Under the pieces are notes generated by a model that had not been told where the DNA came from, made no database searches, and saw only the letters and a program-made list of their open reading frames with translations. From Acidobacteriota bacterium (GTDB lineage Bacteria > Acidobacteriota > Terriglobia > Terriglobales > SCQP01), in assembly GCA_027314025.1 (NCBI GenBank), contig DAHVCP010000026.1:1-64000 (forward strand): a stretch of DNA of 64,000 bases, written 5' to 3'. How positions within the stretch are numbered: position 1 is the stretch's first letter; every line of letters starts with the position of its first letter. The translations under genes were made by a program, and so were the position numbers. This document shows positions 1 to 8,591 of this stretch, piece by piece.

Positions 1-71
1 GCAGCGGCGCCGCGCGCCGCGCCGCCGGAGCGGCCGGCTCGCGCAGCAGGGGTACGGGTTGGACGCGGCAT
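1..71 (-). CDS. N-terminus of unknown protein downstream of fliN (cut by window edge)
   Basis: An open frame begins at the ATG at 71 and runs off the left edge. It is preceded by an AAAGGA ribosome-binding site about seven bases upstream. Only 23 residues are visible, rich in Ala, Arg and Pro, so no family can be named. The position directly after fliN in a flagellar operon would suit a small export-apparatus gene such as fliO, but that is only positional inference. Another ATG at 78 opens a different frame but sits too close to the Shine-Dalgarno. Confidence 0.35.
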   Translation of the reverse strand, partial: MPRPTRTPAARAGRSGGAARGAA

Positions 72-104
72 AGGACATTCCTTTCTGTGCAGGGAAATGG
101 AGAT

Positions 105-383
105 TTACGCCAGGCGCGTGATGCGCACGGCCAATTGATCGCCGGTGACCTCGAACTCCGCCCAGCCGATGAGTTGGCCGTTCACCCGCAGGGGCACGTC
201 CTGCCCCTTTTGCCACCGGGTGTTGATCACCGAGCGCGGTTCCAGTTGCAATAAATGCCGGACGGTGAAACGCGGGATGGCTAGGTCTACCGCCATCTCG
301 ACCGGCAATTGCAGGCACTCGCCCCAAGCGTCGGCGTCGCCGGCTTCGGCGGGGTAAGAGGGCAGAGCGGGGTTGGTAGCCAT
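105..383 (-). CDS. fliN: Flagellar motor switch protein FliN (SpoA domain)
   Basis: This 92-residue protein is essentially one SpoA (surface presentation of antigens) domain. The C-terminal pattern of Leu-Glu-Pro, then Val-Asn-Gly and a closing Val-Arg-Ile-Thr is typical of FliN. FliN forms the lower C-ring of the flagellar switch, binding FliM/FliG and docking the FliH-FliI export ATPase. The start at 383 follows fliL after only five bases, so the two are co-translated. An upstream in-frame extension is a shadow of fliL. FliN is often 100-150 residues, so this is a minimal version. No fliM lies between fliL and fliN, where it often is in other bacteria. Confidence 0.82.
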   Translation of the reverse strand: MATNPALPSYPAEAGDADAWGECLQLPVEMAVDLAIPRFTVRHLLQLEPRSVINTRWQKGQDVPLRVNGQLIGWAEFEVTGDQLAVRITRLA

Positions 384-388
384 ACTGT

Positions 389-829
389 CTAGTGCTGAAT
401 CAGGAAATCGGTGAGGTAAATCGTGCCCACGCGCAGCGTGGGCGCCTTCTCGCGCAGCATCGCCAGCAGCTGCTTTTTGAGCTGCGTCTTCCCATCCGGC
501 GCCAGCAGTTGGGCGGAGGTGCGGGTGGTGAGCGTCGAGATGATGCCGTCGCGCGCGGCGGCGATGGCCGGGCCCGCGGCGGCGCCGGCCGGTGCCGGCG
601 CAGTCAGACCCAAGGCGATCTGCACGCGCAGAAAGCTCATCCCGCCCGGGTCGGCGAGGTTCACCAAAAACGGCTTGAGCGTCAAGGACGCGGTCACGGG
701 CCGCTTGCCCGCCGCTTCCGCCGTGGAGGCGTGATGAAAATAGGAACAGCCGCCCGCGGCGAGCAGAAGCACAAGGCTTCCCGCCAGCCAGGGGCGGCCG
801 TGAGGGGAACGATGGGGGCGTCGGGCCAT
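389..829 (-). CDS. fliL: Flagellar basal-body-associated protein FliL
   Basis: This 146-residue protein has a basic N-terminus, one hydrophobic segment (about residues 14-28) and a periplasmic domain. That domain shows the FliL signature of a Val-Asn-Leu-Ala-Asp strand near the start and a C-terminal Tyr-Leu-Thr-Asp-Phe-Leu-Ile-Gln. FliL surrounds the stator and modulates torque. The ATG at 829 is preferred; an in-frame ATG at 877 would add 16 residues with no membrane character. The hydrophobic segment ends in Ala-Gly-Gly-Cys-Ser, a weak lipobox, so lipidation instead of a plain membrane anchor is possible. Its neighbours are flgE upstream and fliN directly downstream. Confidence 0.75.
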   Translation of the reverse strand: MARRPHRSPHGRPWLAGSLVLLLAAGGCSYFHHASTAEAAGKRPVTASLTLKPFLVNLADPGGMSFLRVQIALGLTAPAPAGAAAGPAIAAARDGIISTLTTRTSAQLLAPDGKTQLKKQLLAMLREKAPTLRVGTIYLTDFLIQH

Positions 830-1024
830 TACGGCCCTGCCTATGCAATCCGCGGGCCGAAGGCGAAATACGGGCATTCGCGGCGAAACGCCGCCGCCGC
901 CGCGGCCCTGGGTTAGAGTTTTCTCGCCTCTTTTCCCGCGGCTGTTAACTGCGCCTAACCCAGCCGGGGCGCGCGGGCGGAGCGCCGGTTTGCGCCCCGC
1001 CCGCCGTTTCGCCGGCCGCCTTGG

Positions 1025-2272
1025 TTACGGAATCAGGCTGATCGCCGCCTGCTCCACGTTGTTCATGGTGGTCACCGCGCGGGAGTTGGCCTGATAGCCG
1101 GTCTCGTCCTGAATCAACTGCGTGAACTCGGTCGAGATGTCCGCGTTCGACTGCTCCAGCGAGCCGCCCGCTACCGTGCCCAGACCGCCGGTGCCCGGCA
1201 CGCCGAGGTTTGCCGCCCCAGAGCCGAGCGTGGACGTGTAGGCGCCGTTGCCGTCCCGGATCAGGCCTTGCAAGTTGGCGAAGTTGGCGAGCGCGATCTG
1301 TCCCAGCGCCGCCGACCGGCCATTGCTGAAGGTTCCCTCCACCGTTCCGTCCTGCTGCACGCTGTAGCTGGACAGCGTGCCGCTGGCGTAGCCGTCCTGA
1401 ACGTTGGACAGCACCACGGACGGGCTCGCCACCTGCGTGATCGCCGGGGCGCCGCCGGAAGCCAATTGCCAGTTGAACAGCGTCGCCGGCACGGTGGCGC
1501 CATTCGCCCAGGTGTCGCCGGCGGGCATCGTCACCGCGACCGGTCCCGTGGTGGTCAGCTGCCCGCTGCCATTGAAGTTCAGGGTTCCGCTGCCCAGCGT
1601 GACCGGATTGGTGGCGGCGCCGGCGATGTCCGATTGCGGCGCCGTGATGGTGTAGCCCCAGCCGTTGGCGGCGGTTTTGGTGAAGGTGAAGGTCAATTGG
1701 TGGCTCGCCCCCAGCGCGTCGTAGATCGTCACCGGCGCGCTGTAGCTCGCGCCCACCGCGGCGCTGGCGTTCAGGTTCATGCCCAGCGTTACGTTTGCCG
1801 TGGCGTTGGGCGGGCTGGTCTGTCCCGCGCCCATGGCGATCGGTCCCAGCACGCCGTTCGGGTTGATCACCCCGTTCACCGCCGGATAGCCCATCACCAA
1901 GCCGCCGCTGCTGGTCGTCAGGTATCCCGCGCTATTGACGTTGAAGTTGCCGTTGCGCGTATAGCTGGTGACGCCGTTACTGTTGACCACGAAGAAGCCG
2001 TTGCCTTGGATGGCCACGTCCGACGGCACGCCGGTGCTTTGCGGGCTGCCGGTCGCGAAGTTCGTCTCCGTGCTGCCGACGGTGGAACCGTTGCCGACCT
2101 GAATCGGGTTGCCGCTTCCGGTGCTGCCCAGTTGCTGATAGAACAGGTCGCTGAACTGCGGCGTCTCGGTCTTGTAGCCGGTCGTGTTCAGGTTGGCCAG
2201 GTTGTTGGAAACGGCCGAGAGCGCAGAGGAATAGGCGTCCAGGCCGGACAAAGGAATTGAAAACGCGGACAT
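1025..2272 (-). CDS. flgE: Flagellar hook protein FlgE
   Basis: This 415-residue protein polymerises into the hook that joins rod and filament. The N-terminus carries the rod/hook signature (Ser-Gly-Leu-Asp-Ala-Tyr, then Val-Ser-Asn-Asn-Leu-Ala-Asn-Leu-Asn-Thr-Thr-Gly-Tyr-Lys). Next come a Gly/Asn-rich FlgE D2-type middle and a C-terminal helix with Gln-Ser-Asn-Ala-Asp-Ile-Ser and Tyr-Gln-Ala-Asn-Ser-Arg. Length is normal for FlgE (about 400-450). It lies ten bases after flgD and follows fliK, the usual hook-assembly order. The 150-base gap to fliL holds no gene; flbD and motAB, often found here, are absent. Confidence 0.93.
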   Translation of the reverse strand: MSAFSIPLSGLDAYSSALSAVSNNLANLNTTGYKTETPQFSDLFYQQLGSTGSGNPIQVGNGSTVGSTETNFATGSPQSTGVPSDVAIQGNGFFVVNSNGVTSYTRNGNFNVNSAGYLTTSSGGLVMGYPAVNGVINPNGVLGPIAMGAGQTSPPNATANVTLGMNLNASAAVGASYSAPVTIYDALGASHQLTFTFTKTAANGWGYTITAPQSDIAGAATNPVTLGSGTLNFNGSGQLTTTGPVAVTMPAGDTWANGATVPATLFNWQLASGGAPAITQVASPSVVLSNVQDGYASGTLSSYSVQQDGTVEGTFSNGRSAALGQIALANFANLQGLIRDGNGAYTSTLGSGAANLGVPGTGGLGTVAGGSLEQSNADISTEFTQLIQDETGYQANSRAVTTMNNVEQAAISLIP

Positions 2273-2282
2273 GGCGATCTCC

Positions 2283-2618
2283 CTAGGATTGAACGGCGCC
2301 GGAGGCGGTCTTCGCGCTTCCGGTGGTGGCCGGTGTCGTCCCGCCGCCGGCGGCGGGACCGAGTTGCTGCGTGAGGACTTGGTTGATGCTCATCAGTTGT
2401 TCCAAGCTGTTGAACTGCACCAGCTCGGTCATCATTTGATTCGGGTCCAGCGTGCTGCTCGGCGTCTGGTTTTGCAACTGCGCCGTCAGCAGTTGGATGA
2501 AGGAGTTGGGTCCGAACTGGCTGTTCGGGCTGCTCGCTCCACCGGAGCCGCTCCCGCTGGCGGCCGTAGCCGCCGCGGAGGGCGGCGCGCCGGTATTGGT
2601 GATATTCAGGCTCATCAT
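2283..2618 (-). CDS. flgD: Flagellar hook-capping protein FlgD (short form)
   Basis: FlgD forms the cap that guides FlgE assembly. This 111-residue protein has the conserved N-terminal FlgD block at about residues 38-85: Phe-Ile-Gln-Leu-Leu-Thr-Ala-Gln-Leu-Gln-Asn-Gln, then Asp-Pro-Asn-Gln-Met, then Gln-Phe-Asn-Ser-Leu-Glu-Gln. The Ig-like and tudor-like cap domains of enterobacterial FlgD (about 230 residues) are missing; only a Gly/Thr-rich tail follows. Short FlgD forms exist in many phyla, so this need not be a truncation. It sits between fliK and flgE, 19 bases after fliK. Confidence 0.86.
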   Translation of the reverse strand: MMSLNITNTGAPPSAAATAASGSGSGGASSPNSQFGPNSFIQLLTAQLQNQTPSSTLDPNQMMTELVQFNSLEQLMSINQVLTQQLGPAAGGGTTPATTGSAKTASGAVQS

Positions 2619-2637
2619 TTCCCTCCCGTGAAAATAG

Positions 2638-4707
2638 TCATGCGCGCACGCTCAGCCGGCCCGGCGCGGTTGCCGCCGCCGAATGGACATCTCGGAGCAC
2701 GCCGCCGGCATGGGGCTCGTCCGCCGCCGACAGCGCGCGGTGGACAGCCTGCGTTCCGCCCTGCTCCTGCCGGCTCTGCCGGCCCCTGTCTTGGGCGTTC
2801 GACCCCAACGCGTTTTGGCCGCCGGCGCTATTGCCGGTGTTGCCGCCGTTGCCGCCGCTGTTGTTGCTGTTTCCGGCGCTGCCGTGATTTGCCGGCGCGC
2901 TGGCCACGGTCAGCGAGCCGACGCGAATGTTGTGCGCGCTGAGCGCTTGTTGCAGCAACGGCAGATCCTGCCGCAGCACCGTCTGGGTCTCCGCGCGCGA
3001 GGCTTGAATCGCCGCCTCCAATCCCGCGGGACGCATCGTCGCCCGCACCGCTACCGCGCCCAGGGCGTCATTCTGGATCTCGACCTTGAGCTGACGGCTG
3101 TTGCCCGTCGGCGCGAGCTCTTGCGGCGGCGCCGCCGCCGCCGTCAGTTGCGACGCCAAGTTGCCGCTGGGCACAGCCGCGTTGCTTCCGGTTGCCGCCG
3201 CGCCGGCGCTGGCCGGCACCGCCGCCGCCATCGGCGCCGTTGTGGACGGCCCATCGCTCGCCGTTGCGCTTGCCGCCGAACTCCGCGCGGTGGCGGTCGT
3301 CGCGCTATCGCCGCGGCTCTTCGCCGCCGCTGCGACGTTCGCGGTCGCGGCGGTTGATTTCAAGAGGGCAGCCGCCGTTCGGGGCGATGCCGCCTCGGGC
3401 TGGCTATTTCCACCGTGCTTTCCGCCGCTGGCATCCGCGCCGCTGCCGGCGCCTCCGTGCGGCGACGGGTTGTTGGCGCCGGGGGATGCGCCGCCGCCCG
3501 CGTTTGCCGATCCCTGTATCGCCGTGCCAGCCGGCGAGCGGAGCGCGGTGGCCGCCGCTGCTCCTGCCGGCAGCGAGTTGCCGCCGCCGGCCGGCGCCGA
3601 CGGTCCGTTCGCCGCCGTCGCCATTCCGCGGCTGGCCGCCGCGCCTGGTGTCACGCTTGCCCCGGTATTGGGTGCGCTGGCTGCGGCGCCGCTTGTCGTG
3701 CCAGCGGGCGAAATGGATGGCGCGCCCGGCGCCGTAGCCAACGCCACGTTCGTTCCGTTCGCCGCGGGAGCTACCGTCGTTTCGCTTTGCGCCGCCAAGG
3801 CCATTGGATTCGCCGCCGCTTCATTCCCGGCGCCCTGCGCTGCCGGCGCTAAAAGAGCCGCGGCGGCCGTTTGCACGGTCCCTCGGTGCGCGGCCCCCGG
3901 CGTCGCGCGCTCCGTTCCGTTCGTTGCTGCTCCCGCGTACTGGGCGGCGATTGCCGCGCCGTGGCCAGGGCCGCCGCTCTGCACCGCCGCATCGGAAGTT
4001 GTCACCAGCTTCATCTCATCGCGTACTTGCGCGGCGCTGGCGCCGGCGGCCGGCGCTTCCTTGGCGGTTCCCTGGACCTTGGCCTTGGCGGCGTCTGGTC
4101 CTGCCGGCGGCGGCGACGACCGGCCGCTGGAGCGCGGCGCTGCGGCGTTACGGGCCGAAGGCTTTCCGCCGGGATCCGCTGCGCTGCCCGCTTGGTCGGG
4201 TGGCGCGCCGCCGAGTTCCGCGGCCAGTGCCCTCACCGCCGGCGACCCCGCGAATCGCGGCGGCGCGGTGCCCGTGCCCCCGCCATTTGCGGTCGCCGCC
4301 GCCCGCGCCGATTTGCCGGCGAGTGTGCCGCCAATCGCAGTTCCAGGGCCGGGGCCGGCTTCCCGCGGTGCGCTTCCGCGCGGCGCGGCTGGAGCCGCGC
4401 TGTACGCCGCTAGGTGCGCGACGGATGGGCGCTGGGGGTGCGCGGGTGCATGGCCGCCCGGCTGCGACGGCTTGCCATTCCCGCATGCTTCGTGCTCCTG
4501 GCGGCTTGGCGCCGGATTGGACGGTGAGGGCGCCGTCTGTCCCGCCGGCGTCTGCGCCGCGGCCAAGTGCTGGGCAAAGTCCGCTGTCGCTCCACCGGTC
4601 GCTTCGCCGCTCGCATTTCGCCGGCCCATCCCCCTGGGCGCGGGGGCGCCGCCGGCCGGGTTGACCGGCGGCGCCGCGATCGCGTTGGCAATGGCCGCAA
4701 GCATCAC
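2638..4707 (-). CDS. fliK: Flagellar hook-length control protein FliK
   Basis: This 689-residue protein is extremely Ala/Gly/Pro/Ser-rich for about its first 540 residues (the flexible ruler). A recognisable FliK C-terminal domain then covers about 545-620, with Leu-Lys-Val-Glu-Ile-Gln-Asn, Gly-Ala-Val-Ala-Val-Arg, and a helix ending Leu-Arg-Gln-Asp-Leu-Pro-Leu-Leu-Gln. FliK measures hook length and switches export specificity. It is longer than the usual 400-450 residues because of the low-complexity region, which also throws long spurious antisense frames. It is first in the fliK-flgD-flgE group. The opposite-strand efflux block separates it from fliJ. Confidence 0.85.
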   Translation of the reverse strand: MMLAAIANAIAAPPVNPAGGAPAPRGMGRRNASGEATGGATADFAQHLAAAQTPAGQTAPSPSNPAPSRQEHEACGNGKPSQPGGHAPAHPQRPSVAHLAAYSAAPAAPRGSAPREAGPGPGTAIGGTLAGKSARAAATANGGGTGTAPPRFAGSPAVRALAAELGGAPPDQAGSAADPGGKPSARNAAAPRSSGRSSPPPAGPDAAKAKVQGTAKEAPAAGASAAQVRDEMKLVTTSDAAVQSGGPGHGAAIAAQYAGAATNGTERATPGAAHRGTVQTAAAALLAPAAQGAGNEAAANPMALAAQSETTVAPAANGTNVALATAPGAPSISPAGTTSGAAASAPNTGASVTPGAAASRGMATAANGPSAPAGGGNSLPAGAAAATALRSPAGTAIQGSANAGGGASPGANNPSPHGGAGSGADASGGKHGGNSQPEAASPRTAAALLKSTAATANVAAAAKSRGDSATTATARSSAASATASDGPSTTAPMAAAVPASAGAAATGSNAAVPSGNLASQLTAAAAPPQELAPTGNSRQLKVEIQNDALGAVAVRATMRPAGLEAAIQASRAETQTVLRQDLPLLQQALSAHNIRVGSLTVASAPANHGSAGNSNNSGGNGGNTGNSAGGQNALGSNAQDRGRQSRQEQGGTQAVHRALSAADEPHAGGVLRDVHSAAATAPGRLSVRA

Positions 4708-5005
4708 GCCGCCTAGGAAGCACTTCGCCCGCCATCCGGCGCCGCGGCCCTAACCGGCGTCTTTTCAGCATCGTTGGCTGACAGCCCGCCGGGCATTCAC
4801 GCCCGCTCGGCAAGACCTGCCGACCGCGCTCGGCAAAACGGACCGGGCACGGTGCGCGCGGGCCGTGATGCTGCGGCGTCCGCGCGCCCATGGCGGAAGC
4901 AGCCGCACCCAGCCGCCCGACAGCGGCGAAGATCCCGCGGGCCGATCACGGAGGCTTGCGGAAAGGCGAGCGGACGGCATAGATTTGACTAGCCGGCTAA
5001 TTCAG
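4708..5005. other. Intergenic region between fliK and the tetR remnant
   Basis: About 300 bases separate the divergent fliK and tetR-remnant genes, so promoters for both directions probably lie here. No convincing sigma-70 or sigma-54 box and no gene is seen. A short direct repeat (CGCTCGGCAA, about 20 bases apart near 4813-4845) is the only internal structure noticed. This marks one edge of the block that splits the flagellar genes. Confidence 0.4.
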
Positions 5006-5275
5006 ATGAACTCCCGCCAACGGCGCTGCCGCACGACGAGCCAGGCTCGGAGCCGCATCCTCGCCGCCGCCATCCGGGAATTCAGCGAACGCAGTCTCCA
5101 CGGCGCCCGCATGAGCCCCATCGCCGCCGCCGCGCGCGTGAACCCGGCGCCTCTCTATTGCCGCCATCGCGCAATGAGTTTCGTGGGCCGTGCCCGCGGC
5201 GAACGGGTCGCGGGCAGCGTGCTGGCCGCCACGCCCATGCCGGCCGGCGCCGTCCCGCGGAGGCGGAGGGCATGA
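5006..5275 (+). pseudogene. Truncated TetR-family regulator (DNA-binding half only)
   Basis: The 89-residue frame from the ATG at 5006 carries a TetR-like helix-turn-helix at about residues 14-50 (Arg-Ile-Leu-Ala-Ala-Ala-Ile-Arg-Glu-Phe-Ser-Glu-Arg, then Ile-Ala-Ala-Ala-Ala-Arg-Val-Asn-Pro-Ala-Pro-Leu-Tyr). After Leu-Tyr the normal His-Phe-x-x-Lys recognition motif is degraded and the ligand-binding domain of about 130 residues is missing. The stop overlaps the hlyD start (ATGA), so the residue of the gene may still couple translation to the efflux operon. TetR-HlyD-ABC-ABC is a known layout (compare the E. coli ybiH-ybhGFSR genes), which supports the identification. Whether the stub still binds DNA is unknown. 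Confidence 0.6.
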
Positions 5276-6336
5276 AGGCCAGCACGCGCATCTTTCTCGT
5301 ATTGGGGGCGACGTTCCTGCTCGCCCTGGGCATCTATTACTTCACCACGAGTCACACGCAGGGTTTGATGCTGGTGGGCACGGTGGATGCGCATGAGGTC
5401 ATCGTCAGTTCCCGCATCCAGGGCCAGATCGCCTCGCTGGACGTCGTGGAGGGGGATCGTGTCCGTGCCGGGCAACTGATCGCCACCATCGCCGCGCACG
5501 ATCTCGCAGCCCTGCGCCGCGCCGCCCTGGCCACGGTGCATGGCGACCGCTTCAAGGTGGCCGAGTCCCGCGCCGCGCTCCTCCAGGTCGAACAGGCCAC
5601 GGCCAGCCAAGTCCTGGCGGCCCAGGCTCAGGCGCGGGCGGCCCGCGCGGCCGTGGTTCAGGCCCAGGCGCAGTACGCCCGGCAAAACGCCGACACCCGC
5701 CGCGCCGTGTTGTTGGCGCGCGCCGGCATCTTCAGCCAGCAAACCCATGATGAGATGGTCGCCGCCCTCAACGCCGACCGCGCCGCCATCCATTCCGCCC
5801 GGGCCACCGCCGCGGCGCAGGAGGCGGCGCTGCAAACCGCCGAGGCCAATCGCTACCAAGTGGAGATGGCGCGGCAGACCGTCGCCGCCGATCAGGCCCA
5901 GCTGCGCAACGCCGAGGCCCTCGCCGCTCAGGCCCAGGTTCAGCTCGGGTACGCCCAGATCCACGCGCCGGTGACCGGCGTCGTCAACCTGCGCGTCGCG
6001 CTGCCCGGCGAGGTCGTCGCTCCCGCCGCGCCCATCGTGACCATCGAGGATTTGTCCCGCACCTGGGTCTACGCCCCGCTGCCGGAGACCTATGCCGACT
6101 CCGTGCGGCTCGGCGACAAGCTACGCGTCGTCATGCCGAGCGGCGCCGCGGTGTGGGGCACGGTGATCGCCAAAGCCGCCCTGGCCGGCTTCGCCACCCA
6201 GCGCGACGTCAGCCGCCGCAAGCGCGACATCAAGACCGTGCAGCTCAAGCTGCTGATCCCCAACCCGGGAATGCGGTTCGTGCCCGGCATGATCGCCGAC
6301 GTCTTCATACCCTCCCGCCAACTGGTGCATCCGTGA
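5272..6336 (+). CDS. HlyD-family membrane fusion protein of an ABC-2 exporter (YbhG-like)
   Basis: This 354-residue protein has an N-terminal membrane anchor (about residues 5-24). A biotinyl-lipoyl half follows (Val-Gly-Thr-Val-Asp-Ala, Gly-Asp-Arg-Val-Arg-Ala-Gly-Gln), then a long Ala/Gln-rich coiled-coil hairpin (about 75-215). The second lipoyl half is Ile-His-Ala-Pro-Val-Thr-Gly-Val-Val, and a beta-barrel comes last. It would bridge the inner-membrane ABC pump to an outer-membrane channel. The start at 5272 is chosen because it overlaps the upstream stop. The next gene overlaps by four bases (GTGA), so this is an operon with the two ABC genes. The substrate is unknown. Confidence 0.85.
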   Translation: MKASTRIFLVLGATFLLALGIYYFTTSHTQGLMLVGTVDAHEVIVSSRIQGQIASLDVVEGDRVRAGQLIATIAAHDLAALRRAALATVHGDRFKVAESRAALLQVEQATASQVLAAQAQARAARAAVVQAQAQYARQNADTRRAVLLARAGIFSQQTHDEMVAALNADRAAIHSARATAAAQEAALQTAEANRYQVEMARQTVAADQAQLRNAEALAAQAQVQLGYAQIHAPVTGVVNLRVALPGEVVAPAAPIVTIEDLSRTWVYAPLPETYADSVRLGDKLRVVMPSGAAVWGTVIAKAALAGFATQRDVSRRKRDIKTVQLKLLIPNPGMRFVPGMIADVFIPSRQLVHP

Positions 6337-7352
6337 GCGCGGCCGCCCCCGGCCCGCCGCCCGCCATCGCGGTCGAGAATATCGTCAAACGCTACGGGGA
6401 TCTCGAGGTGGTCAGCGGCGTCACGTTTCAGGTCGCCGACGGGGAAATCTTCGGACTCCTCGGCCCCAATGGCGCCGGCAAGTCCACGCTGATCCGAATG
6501 ATGACCACGCTGATACCGGTCACCGCCGGACGCGCCCTGGTCGCCGGCCACGACGTCGCCCGCGAGCCGGACGCAGTGCGCAACCTGATCGGCGTCATCC
6601 CGCAGGCGCTGACCAGCGATATTGATTTGACGGTGGAGGAAAACCTTTCGATCTACGCCAAGCTCTACAGCGTTCCGCGCGCCCAGCGGGAGCGCAACAT
6701 CACGCAGCTGCTGGAGGCGGTGGATTTGACGAAATGGCGCGGCGCGCAAACCAAAACGCTCTCCGGCGGCATGCGGCGGCGGCTGGAGATCGCCCGCGGC
6801 TTGGTGCACAGTCCGCGCATTTTTTTTCTCGATGAGCCCACCACGGGCCTGGATCCAGTCTCCCGCGTCGCCGTCTGGCAGATGCTGGAGCGGTTGCGGG
6901 CCACCATGAAGCTGACCATCCTGATCACCACGCATTACATGGATGAGGCCGACAATCTCTGCGACCGCATCGCCATCGTGGATCACGGCAAGCTGGTGGC
7001 GCTGGATACGCCCCTCGGCCTGAAGGCGGGCGTTCCCGGTTCCAGCGTCGTGGAAGTCCGCTTTCAAGGCGACCGGCCCGAACGGGAGCGGCGGCTGCGG
7101 GAGTTGGCCGGCGTCTCCGGCGTCGAGGCGCATGGCAGCGGCACCTACCGGCTGATGACGGCGAACGGTCCGCTCACCACGACGCAACTGGTCGAGCTGG
7201 CGCAGCAAACCCAGGATCCCGTGACCGCGCTCAGCGTTCAGAGCACCACGCTCGACGACGTCTTCGTGTATTACACCGGGCGCCAGTTGCGCGACGAAAC
7301 CGTCAAGCCCGTCGGCTTCCTAATGCCCGACCGGCCGGGGGTTCGCCCATGA
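6333..7352 (+). CDS. ABC transporter ATP-binding protein (drug/ABC-2 exporter type)
   Basis: This 339-residue cytoplasmic ATPase has the full ABC set: Walker A Gly-Pro-Asn-Gly-Ala-Gly-Lys-Ser near residue 48, a Q-loop (Ile-Pro-Gln), signature Leu-Ser-Gly-Gly-Met-Arg-Arg-Arg, Walker B Ile-Phe-Phe-Leu-Asp-Glu-Pro-Thr-Thr-Gly-Leu-Asp, and the H-loop Thr-Thr-His-Tyr-Met. The C-terminal 100 residues match the regulatory tail of CcmA/DrrA-type exporters. The start is a GTG overlapping the hlyD stop, and the stop overlaps the permease start. It powers the permease at 7349. ABC exporter identity is certain; the substrate cannot be read from sequence. Confidence 0.92.
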   Translation: MSAAAPGPPPAIAVENIVKRYGDLEVVSGVTFQVADGEIFGLLGPNGAGKSTLIRMMTTLIPVTAGRALVAGHDVAREPDAVRNLIGVIPQALTSDIDLTVEENLSIYAKLYSVPRAQRERNITQLLEAVDLTKWRGAQTKTLSGGMRRRLEIARGLVHSPRIFFLDEPTTGLDPVSRVAVWQMLERLRATMKLTILITTHYMDEADNLCDRIAIVDHGKLVALDTPLGLKAGVPGSSVVEVRFQGDRPERERRLRELAGVSGVEAHGSGTYRLMTANGPLTTTQLVELAQQTQDPVTALSVQSTTLDDVFVYYTGRQLRDETVKPVGFLMPDRPGVRP

Positions 7353-8461
7353 ACCGAATGTGGGCCATCGTCGAGCGCGAGCTGCGCAAGTTCTTTCGCT
7401 CCCCCACCTTGATGCTCATGTCCATGCTGCTGCCGCTGGTGCAGCTGGTCATTTTGGGCAACGCCTTCGGCGGCAAGATTCGCAACGCCCGGCTGGGGGT
7501 CGTCAACCTCGACCATGGGGAACAGTCGCTGAAGTTGCAGGAGGCGCTGCAAGACGTCGCCGCCAATATCCGCACCTTTTACGCCATTCCCTACCCCGAC
7601 GCCGACGCCGCCAAGGTGGCGGTGCGCACCGGCAAGCTGGACGCCGCGGTCATCATCCCGCAAGACTATTCCCGCCGCGTGCTCACCGGCGATTCACCGC
7701 AAATTGGCTTGGTCGTCAACAACTCCGACCCGTTCGTGAGCAGCGCCGTGGAAGGCGAGATGCAATCGCTGGTGGAAGCGCTCAACGCGCCGCGGATTTT
7801 GCCGCGGGTGTTGCAGCCGATATCCCTGGAGGTGGTGGAGCTCTATCCCTATGTGGCCTACATGAAGTTTTTGCTGGCCGGCACCATCGCCCTGGCGCTC
7901 TATGTCTCCGTGATGATCGGCGGCGGCATGCTGTACATAGACGACAAGGCGCGCGGGGTGCATGAGGGATACCTGGTCACGCCCATCACGCGCTGGGAGC
8001 TGGTGCTGGGCCTGAACGTCGCCGGCGCCATCAAGGCCGTGCTCTCCGGCGTCAGCCTGACGGTCATCGGTTCGCTCATGGCCGGACTGGGGGTCATCTT
8101 TCACGTGGGCGCCGTGGCGGAGCTGGCCCTGTTGCTGGTGGCGACCGCCATCGCCTTCAACGGCATGATGTTCCTGCTGATGGTGCGCGTGAACGATCCG
8201 CTCGTGCCCCGCGCCATGTTCGGCGTGCTCAACACGTTGTTGTTTTTTCCCAGCGGCGCCATCTACCCCATCGAGGCGTTTCCCCGATGGCTGCGCGCCA
8301 TCGCCGTCGTGGATCCCTTTACCTACGCCGTCCAAGGCCTCAAGGAGATCTTGATCAAGGACGGCGGCTTCGCCTCCATTGAGCGCGATCTGTTATTTCT
8401 GGTCGCCTTCGGCCTGGGCTCGCTCCTGCTGGCCACCCCGCTGTTCCGCCGCACCCTCTAA
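7349..8461 (+). CDS. ABC-2 type transporter permease (YbhS/YbhR-like)
   Basis: This 370-residue integral membrane protein has one N-terminal transmembrane helix (about 22-42) and a periplasmic domain of about 130 residues. At least five C-terminal helices follow, with the ABC-2 pattern around Tyr-Leu-Val-Thr-Pro-Ile-Thr-Arg-Trp-Glu and a Phe-Phe-Pro-Ser-Gly-Ala-Ile-Tyr-Pro loop. It starts at the ATG overlapping the ATPase stop. A single permease gene is present, so the complex is probably a homodimer. No outer-membrane TolC-like gene is nearby. Confidence 0.9.
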   Translation: MNRMWAIVERELRKFFRSPTLMLMSMLLPLVQLVILGNAFGGKIRNARLGVVNLDHGEQSLKLQEALQDVAANIRTFYAIPYPDADAAKVAVRTGKLDAAVIIPQDYSRRVLTGDSPQIGLVVNNSDPFVSSAVEGEMQSLVEALNAPRILPRVLQPISLEVVELYPYVAYMKFLLAGTIALALYVSVMIGGGMLYIDDKARGVHEGYLVTPITRWELVLGLNVAGAIKAVLSGVSLTVIGSLMAGLGVIFHVGAVAELALLLVATAIAFNGMMFLLMVRVNDPLVPRAMFGVLNTLLFFPSGAIYPIEAFPRWLRAIAVVDPFTYAVQGLKEILIKDGGFASIERDLLFLVAFGLGSLLLATPLFRRTL

Positions 8462-8591
8462 AGCCGCCGCTCAGGCCGCCGTTCGCCGCGCCGTCGCCGC
8501 GGTCATGGAGTTCCCGTCGTCCAGCCTTGAAGCCCGCGGCGGCGCGGTAACCGGCCTTGGCCGGATAGCCGCGGGTGTACGATGACCGGGT

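Noticed and set aside
3101-4753. Long plus-strand open frame of about 550 codons opposite fliK
   Set aside because: Ala/Gly/Pro composition only; it mirrors the low-complexity FliK ruler and has no family motif.
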